DNA of 64,000 nt from Aquila chrysaetos chrysaetos (taxonomy: Eukaryota; Chordata; Aves; Accipitriformes; Accipitridae), in assembly GCF_900496995.4 (NCBI RefSeq), contig NC_044019.1, positions 558,001-622,000 of the forward strand. The letters run 5' to 3'. Position 1 is the first letter of the stretch. Every line of letters starts with the position of its first letter. Below the pieces are notes generated by a model that saw nothing but the letters and a program-made list of their open reading frames with translations, did not search any database and was not told the DNA's origin. The position numbers and the translations under genes were made by a program. This document shows positions 58,505 through 64,000 of the stretch, piece by piece.

Positions 58505-61239
58505 GTAAGTGAGATCCCATATATTAAACCATGTGAGTTGTGTGTCATATTAGAGCAATCTAGTTTTAAAGGGCATCTTTCAAGCACAAACTAGCTTTTT
58601 CCCACACTTGACTGATCACACAAATAACTGTGATTAAAGGTCAAGTGCCTGGGTTTTTCTATTTTACTCCTTAAAAATTTATATGCGAAAGAAAACCTAG
58701 AAGTTAACATAGCATGAAATTGTTATGCAGTTATGAGCCTTTAACGACAACTAAATATCACTTTTCTTCCTGGGTGGCTTGAACAATCTCCAGTAATAAT
58801 GGGTCACTTCTTCTGGTTTCCACTTGAGGAAGATTATAAATAAACCCTGTCTTTTGCTTCCCTGCCCTGTAATGTGATGGAGAGGGAATTTTAATCATAT
58901 GAACTTGTGACCCCAGCCATCAGGGCTGTACCCCTGGCTCACCGGGAGCTCCTGGGCTGCAGGTACGAGGTGGGAGCGTTGGCTGGGCTCGAAGTGCTGG
59001 TGTGCTGCGGCAGCACCGCAGCAAAGCACTGGCCCAAGCTGAGCTCTCCCAGACAGAAAGAGCATTGCTAAATGGACAGGGATTTTCTCACTGGTCAAAT
59101 TAGCACAGAGAAAAGGTAGTGGCTGTGTTTCCAGAGGGGCTAAGAAATGGAGGGAGAGCAGGAAACACCCTGTGGCTTCAGGCATCCAGGTGGGCAGTCT
59201 GCATCCCGTTATGGGTCTCTCCCCCAGATCTGCCAGGCTGCAACTAACGTGGTAGCTGAATAGCAGTTTTGGGGGCTGAGGTGGGATATGAGGGGTCTGT
59301 ACTTTGGGGTGTGGGGCGAGTGCTGGAAGACATGGAGAGCAAGTAGAAGTATTAGAGGTATATATTGTCAAATCCAATTGTGGATCCTCATTGTGCTTGA
59401 AAAATGCTTCCTCCATTTCTGCAGAATGGCCACAGCAGCAGCATCTTCCTCTGAGCTGGCCAAGAGCCCCAGATTGCCAACAGATTTATAGTCAGATGCA
59501 ATGCCTCCCAAACCTCTCAAAAGCAAACATGCCTTAGGTATTAAAAACACTTGGAAAGGCAAGATGCCTGTGGAACAGGTTAAAGAAACATTGAGCTCCG
59601 GGTTTGGAGCTGGTACCCAGGTTGTTCAGGATTCCTGATCCTGCAGGGACTTTCACACTTGGTTAAATCTATTCACATGGGTAGTCTTATTGACTTCAGG
59701 AGGAGAGTACTTAGAAGCTGGGGCACGAGGCAAATGAACTGCAATCACCATATCTAATTAATCTTATTATGCAATGTGCAAATCCGAGTCTGACTGGCAG
59801 CAGGCTTCAGTAGGATACCTGCTCCAGTAAACTTATGCATGGGTGAGGCACTGCAGAATTCAGGCTTTAGTGTCTAACGCTTTAAGGTGTTTAAGTGCAG
59901 TGTGTTTGTGGAGACACACGACACTGCTCTTCGCCTGCAACGCTGTGCCCCCCCCCCTCCAGTTTTCACATGGGCATGTTCACTGGGTTGCTGTGCCTGG
60001 CAGCCCTCGCTGCACCTCTCGTTTCATGCATGGGTTTTGGTGTAGCTGGGCAAGTCCTGCTGCCAGCGTGAACCAGCCCTCAGCTCTCCGTGTCTGGACA
60101 CAGCCCTCCACACTGGGTGCTCCTCGCCTGCCAAGCCAGCACCTGAGTCCCTCACCGTCCTCACTGGGGGTTGCCAGCTGCGGCAGTGGGGATCCAGCGG
60201 CGATGGTGAGGGCAGGGGCTGCCCCTCCCCGGGGCTGTGGGACTGCACACAGGGCTTGACCTGTGGTCCGAGCACCCACTGCCGTGAACAGGGACTGTGC
60301 ACGGGGTGCCACAGCCCAGCCAGGCTGCGTTAGATGGGAACTCAATATTTTTATTCCAGACTTGCAATGTTTTGCATTTGACAGCACATCATCACAGCGA
60401 AGGGAACATCCCACAGGAACAAGTGTTGCTACATAAGCAAGCTTTGGTGTCGCAGTATCAGCCATCAGGTAGGGAACTGACGGGTGTTCAGCCTGACTAA
60501 ATTTTGCAGAGACCTGCAACACCTACAATTAGCGATAATCAAACCTCGTTGAGTTCCTCCCCCGGTGCAGGAGGCTGTGGGCCTGGCAGCATGCACCTCG
60601 CCTGCAGCGAGCTGGGAATTGCCTCCCCCAGCCAACCTCACCGCAGCCTTCCCGTGGTGTGCTTGCCTCAGCAGCGCTGCCCTTCATGCAGGTCTGGCAG
60701 GACCCACCCTGCCTGGGGCCACCTTTTCCTGGGGTTTCTTTCTGACCACTCTGACTCTTACAGCAGCCGGTGGGCTTGGAGGACCTTGAGACGAAACTGG
60801 GAATCAAATTTCAACCCAGAAAGGCAGAACAGAGGGCTTGACATAACACTGGCATTCCTGGGCATCACTTGCAGGCAAGGGCAGTAACAAGACCTGCCCC
60901 GCTGCTCTCTTGGGCCCTGTGGTGCAGAAATAAGGCTCTGACTCACCACTGACTGCCTGTTAAAGGCAGCAGGGTGCAAATGTCATCTGGGGAGGGGGGC
61001 ACAGCACTCTTAATTATGGCTGTGACCAGTAGGCCACCGCGTCTCAGCATCAGCAATAGCTGTCCATGTCCCAGCAGTCCTTTGGCTTCCATGGCGAGGG
61101 CAGATCCTGCCCTCGGCAGCGGTACCAGGCAGGCCAAAGCTCAGCCCCGCCGTGCTCGGCCTGTTCCGGCAGGAGCCGGCCCCACAGATCATGCAGCGAG
61201 ACACAGCTGGTCGAGGACCGTCCCGCAGCTGCCACCAGT
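58505..61239. other. Gene-free stretch upstream of EPHA10
   Basis: An AT-rich block (58505-58900) is followed by average and then GC-rich unique sequence leading to the EPHA10 CpG island. A C9 run occurs near 59949. No supported exon, RNA gene or transposon was found. Confidence 0.5.
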
Positions 61240-61483
61240 AGACTTCAGAGTGAACGGCGTCCCCGCCCCCGCCCTCGCCCCGCCCCTTCCCGCCGAGAGC
61301 CCCGGCGGCCGCCGCGGATTGGCCCTGCCGGCCCGCGGCCACGCCCTCGGCGGCGGCTGGCGGCGGCGGTTGGCGGCGCGGGGCGGGGGCGGGGCGCGGC
61401 GGCCGGAGCGCGGCGGCGGCGCGGGGCGCGCGGAGTCGGCGGCGCCATGGCGACAGCGCGCGGCGGCGGTGGCTTCCCCCGGG

Positions 61484-61530
<47 letters not shown>

Positions 61531-62330
61531 CCCCCGCGCCGCCGCCGAGCAGGGTGAGCCGGGGCGGGGACCGGGCGGGCGGAGCGGCGTGGCCGCGGCA
61601 CCCGGCGCGCCGGCACTCCGGCACTCCTGGCCGCGCCGTGTCCCCGGTGCTCCGGCGCCGGCGGCCGCGCCGTGCCCCCGCCCCGTGCCCGCCGGTCCTC
61701 GGCGCACGGTGCAGCCGCATCGGCCCCGGCGTCGGTCGCCCGGGGCGGGTTGGGCTGCGCGTTGCGGTGCCCGGTGCCGCCGGGGAGAGGCCGGCGCTGC
61801 TGGGCGGCAGGCGGCGGGTCCGCTCCGGTGCCGGAGGGTCGGGTCCGGGCGCGCTTCCCCTTCCTCCCGCCGTCTCCGGTGCCGCCGCCGCCTGCCCCCG
61901 CGGGCGCGGCGGCGCTGGCTTCGCGGGGCGGATGTGCCGCCGCTCTCCGGGGCGCGGGAGGAGCGGGACGGGACGGGGCTGGGGGTCCCGGTGGCCGCGA
62001 TCGCCGGAGACGCTGGGAGGAACGGGCTCCCGCGGCGCCCGCTGCCCGCGCAGCGTTGCCGGTCCCGGGCCGGGCCGCCCGTCCTGACGCGCAGGACCCC
62101 GGTCCGGCTGCGGGGGGGAGGCGGCAGCGCTGACTCCCCGCTGCAGCCTGCGCTCCGCACCGCGGGCTCGTCGGGGCTGTGGCGTGGGGAGAGGGCTCGA
62201 GCCCCAAAGGTGCGGGTGCGCTGCCGTGGGCAGAGCCGCCGAGCCTCGCGTGGGACGCGCCCTCGGGGCACGGCGTGGTCTGGTGTCTCGAACCTGGGGG
62301 GGACAGTTCGCCGGGCGGGGGTTGCTTCTG
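61240..62330. promoter_or_regulatory. EPHA10: CpG-island promoter of EPHA10
   Basis: A dense CpG island begins near 61,240 and covers exon 1 and the first 800 bases of intron 1. Upstream of the start codon are an inverted CCAAT box (GATTGGCC near 61317), and GC boxes (GGGGCGGGGGCGGGGC near 61380). No TATA box is visible. Long open frames on both strands here reflect stop-codon scarcity. Confidence 0.75.
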
Positions 62331-62928
62331 TTCGCTGGCTGTGGAAGGATGGTGAGACTGTGCGTTGGGGGAAGTACCTCTTCCTGTCAAACGCAGAGTT
62401 GGGGGTTCTGTGGAGAAAGGATGTAGCCTCCCGAGGAAATCCGTATTTCAGAGCAGTACCTTTCGGTTCCAGGAGATAACGCACGCTGCGGGCATGGTAT
62501 GGCTGCAGCGTTGGCTGGAGGTGTCAGGGGGATTGTCCTGCAGAGTCCCTTGGGGAGGAGTGTAGCCTTCCCTGGGACATCATCCTCGTTAGTTTAGGGT
62601 GCTAATTGCGTAACCGCGAGGTCTGCTCTGGATGAGCAGCCTAGAGCTCTGCAGCCTGAGTCCTGCTCGGTGCTGTGCTCGGTGCTCATACGATGGCTGG
62701 GGAGCTGGGGCCCCGGGAGCTGCTCCCTGTGCGCTGGGACCTGACCCACTGCTCAGGCGGGCGCACCGCGGCACTGAGCTTCCCAACGGGCGGGCCGGGT
62801 GGGTATTTGCTGGTTTTTCCTGGGTCAGTGAGTTTGCTTTCTAGTGTGTTGTCTTCCCTGCAGTTGTCCTGTTGGACTCGAAGGAATCGCAAGCGGAGCT
62901 GGGCTGGACCTCGCACCCATCAAACGGG
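61447..62928 (+). CDS. EPHA10: EPHA10, ephrin type-A receptor 10, exons 1 and 2 (5' end only)
   Basis: EPHA10 is a plasma-membrane Eph receptor that binds A-type ephrins; the mammalian protein has a degenerate kinase domain. Exon 1 (61447-61553) begins at ATG in a strong context (GCCATGG) and encodes a signal peptide with 13 consecutive leucines from a CTG repeat. Exon 2 (62864-62928, 65 nt, the usual Eph size) encodes VLLDSKESQAELGWTSHPSNG, matching the start of the mature EPHA10 ectodomain, and has strong splice sites (CCCTGCAG and GTAAGT). Exon 3, the ephrin-binding domain, is beyond the window. Oddity: exon 1 read from this ATG leaves two bases at the donor, but exon 2 needs one. The exon 1 frame that fits ends RAAAEQ, as expected for the signal cleavage region, but reads the CTG tract as poly-Cys. 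A one-base indel, perhaps in the C5 run at 61531-61535, would explain it. Confidence 0.85.
61486..61524 (+). repeat. EPHA10: (CTG)13 trinucleotide repeat in the EPHA10 signal peptide
   Basis: Thirteen uninterrupted CTG codons encode the hydrophobic core of the signal peptide, followed by GTG CTG. A pure trinucleotide tract of this size is likely to vary in length between individuals, without changing the frame but altering signal-peptide length. Confidence 0.95.
61554..62863 (+). other. EPHA10: EPHA10 intron 1
   Basis: A 1,310-base intron starts GTGAGC inside the CpG island and ends in a pyrimidine-rich acceptor. The open frames on both strands through its first half are GC by-products. No other feature is recognised. 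Confidence 0.7.
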
Positions 62929-64000
62929 GTAAGTGCGGAGGTGGGACTGTCCCTCTGTGCTGCTAGAGAGGGTCTGCCTCTTGGTGCTCAGCACGTGGAG
63001 CCGGTGGAAGGGGCTGGCAGCCACGGGGTCTCCTCGGGCCGGGGGCGGGTGGGCAGCTCGGCACGAGCTGTCGTGTTGATCAGCACCAGGCACCCCGAGG
63101 AGCAGAGCGAGAAGTGAAGTACTGGTTATGGGAGTGGTACAACCAGTGTGGAACAGCTCCTCAAAACGAATTTTACACTCCTGTAATCAGCAAATAGCAG
63201 GCAGTTAAGGCTTTGTGTTGTAGTTTGCACACCAGCGCGAGCTCCTGGGGGGTCAGCTCAGCGCTTGGAAGAGGGCTGTGGCTGGGGTGGGATCGCCAGG
63301 AGCTCTGCCTCACGTAGGGTTTGTTTGATCAGGTCCTTGCTTTGCTGCCGGGGTCAGTCTGCAGCTGCTTTCAGGAGAGTGTGTCGGGAAACTCAAAGTT
63401 GTGTTCCTTGCTGCTTTGGGTTCATTTTCCAGAATGGAAACAAACCATTCAGAGGGAGTAGTGATAGATCCTGGAGTCATCTGTGTTGCCCAGCTGTATT
63501 TGGCAATCTTGCATAAATTTACCCCCAGAAAGAATTACTTTGGGAAGTTGCCAGGTCATCCTTAAGGCTGTGAGGGTTGAATCATCATTTCACTAATCGG
63601 AATCTCTGCTGGTAACATTGGGGAAATACCGTTTCACTTGAAGTCTGAGGATTTGTCCTGTTCTGGCTAAAACTTCTCCTGACAGAGAAGCTGCTGCTTG
63701 CTGTTCACAAAGATAGTTGTCCTTGTGTGATGATGTGTCTGGCGTCACATCTCCTTGGCCATCTTTGACTTCTCTGGGTAGCCCAACCCCATCTGGCATT
63801 ACGCCGTATGGTAATGCTCTGCAGATGCACCTTCCCAGGGACAGAAAATCCAAGGCGTGTGTGGGAGATAAAAGGCTCTGGCTTCGCAGCAGATGATGTG
63901 TCCCGTTTCATATTAGACTTTGTTTTAGAAGGTCTGATGCCAGTGCCCTCTTTCTGGTTGTGTCTCTGCGTTTGCACCTCTTCAAAGAGCTCAGGTGTTA
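62929..64000 (+). other. EPHA10: EPHA10 intron 2, 5' part
   Basis: The intron begins GTAAGT. The remaining sequence shows no ligand-binding-domain motifs (for example the GVDEHDRPIRTYQVC-type start of exon 3), so exon 3 lies outside. No repeat or RNA gene was seen. Confidence 0.65.

Noticed and set aside
61091-61553. Upstream ATG at 61091, in frame with EPHA10 exon 2
   Set aside because: It keeps the frame but gives about 150 residues of low-complexity sequence and a poly-Cys run, with no signal peptide. An Eph receptor needs one. The ATG at 61447 is better despite the phase problem.
61189-62484. Long open frames on both strands over EPHA10 exon 1 and intron 1
   Set aside because: They result from scarcity of stop codons in a CpG island. 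They contain poly-Gln, poly-Ser or poly-Cys from the CTG repeat and no recognisable fold.
1-64000. Search for CRISPR arrays, operons, insertion sequences or phage-like systems
   Set aside because: None fit. The window is spliced vertebrate chromosome; there are no regularly spaced repeats, no bacterial-type genes, and no tRNA or rRNA genes that I could fold by eye.

Overview
The window is nuclear DNA from a vertebrate, almost certainly a sauropsid and most likely a bird. All coding is in short exons with GT/AG introns. There is a CR1 LINE fragment, an ancient MIR/CORE-SINE-like element, compact introns and strong CpG islands. The recognisable genes lie in the same order as human 1p34.3: MTF1, C1orf122, YRDC, MANEAL, EPHA10. 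Identifications come from reading translated exons against remembered family sequences; no database search was run.

Layout. (1) 1-11,910, + strand: the 3' two thirds of MTF1. Nine coding exons start at the first of six C2H2 zinc fingers and run to the stop codon; a long AT-rich 3' region with several poly(A) signals follows to about 17,150. (2) 17,382-19,383, - strand: a C1orf122-like gene for a very small protein, tail-to-tail with MTF1. (3) 19,493-22,375, + strand: YRDC, the threonylcarbamoyl-AMP synthase needed for tRNA t6A, complete in six exons. Its start codon is 109 bases from the C1orf122 start codon across a shared CpG-island promoter. The 5' end of YRDC carries a nearly perfect 213/219-base tandem duplication that includes the exon 1 splice donor. 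(4) 24,229-25,912, - strand: a broken copy of MANEAL (GH99 endo-alpha-mannosidase-like). Three exons are readable but contain two stop codons, a one-base deletion and the loss of one of the two catalytic glutamates. A CpG island at 26.0-26.5 kb lies where its first exon should be. (5) 26.6-61.2 kb: about 35 kb with no recognisable gene. It is mostly GC-rich unique DNA broken by AT-rich islands of 100-300 bases full of TAAT cores, which look like candidate enhancers. (6) 61,447-64,000, + strand: the first two exons of EPHA10 in a CpG island. Exon 1 encodes a poly-leucine signal peptide from a CTG repeat, but as written its frame is one base out of phase with exon 2.

The genes do not form one pathway. 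MTF1 is a zinc-sensing transcription factor, YRDC a tRNA-modification enzyme, MANEAL a Golgi glycosidase homologue and EPHA10 a cell-surface receptor. What joins them is conserved synteny and promoter sharing. The points most worth checking are the YRDC leader duplication, the decay of MANEAL, the EPHA10 frame break and the small C1orf122-like gene.
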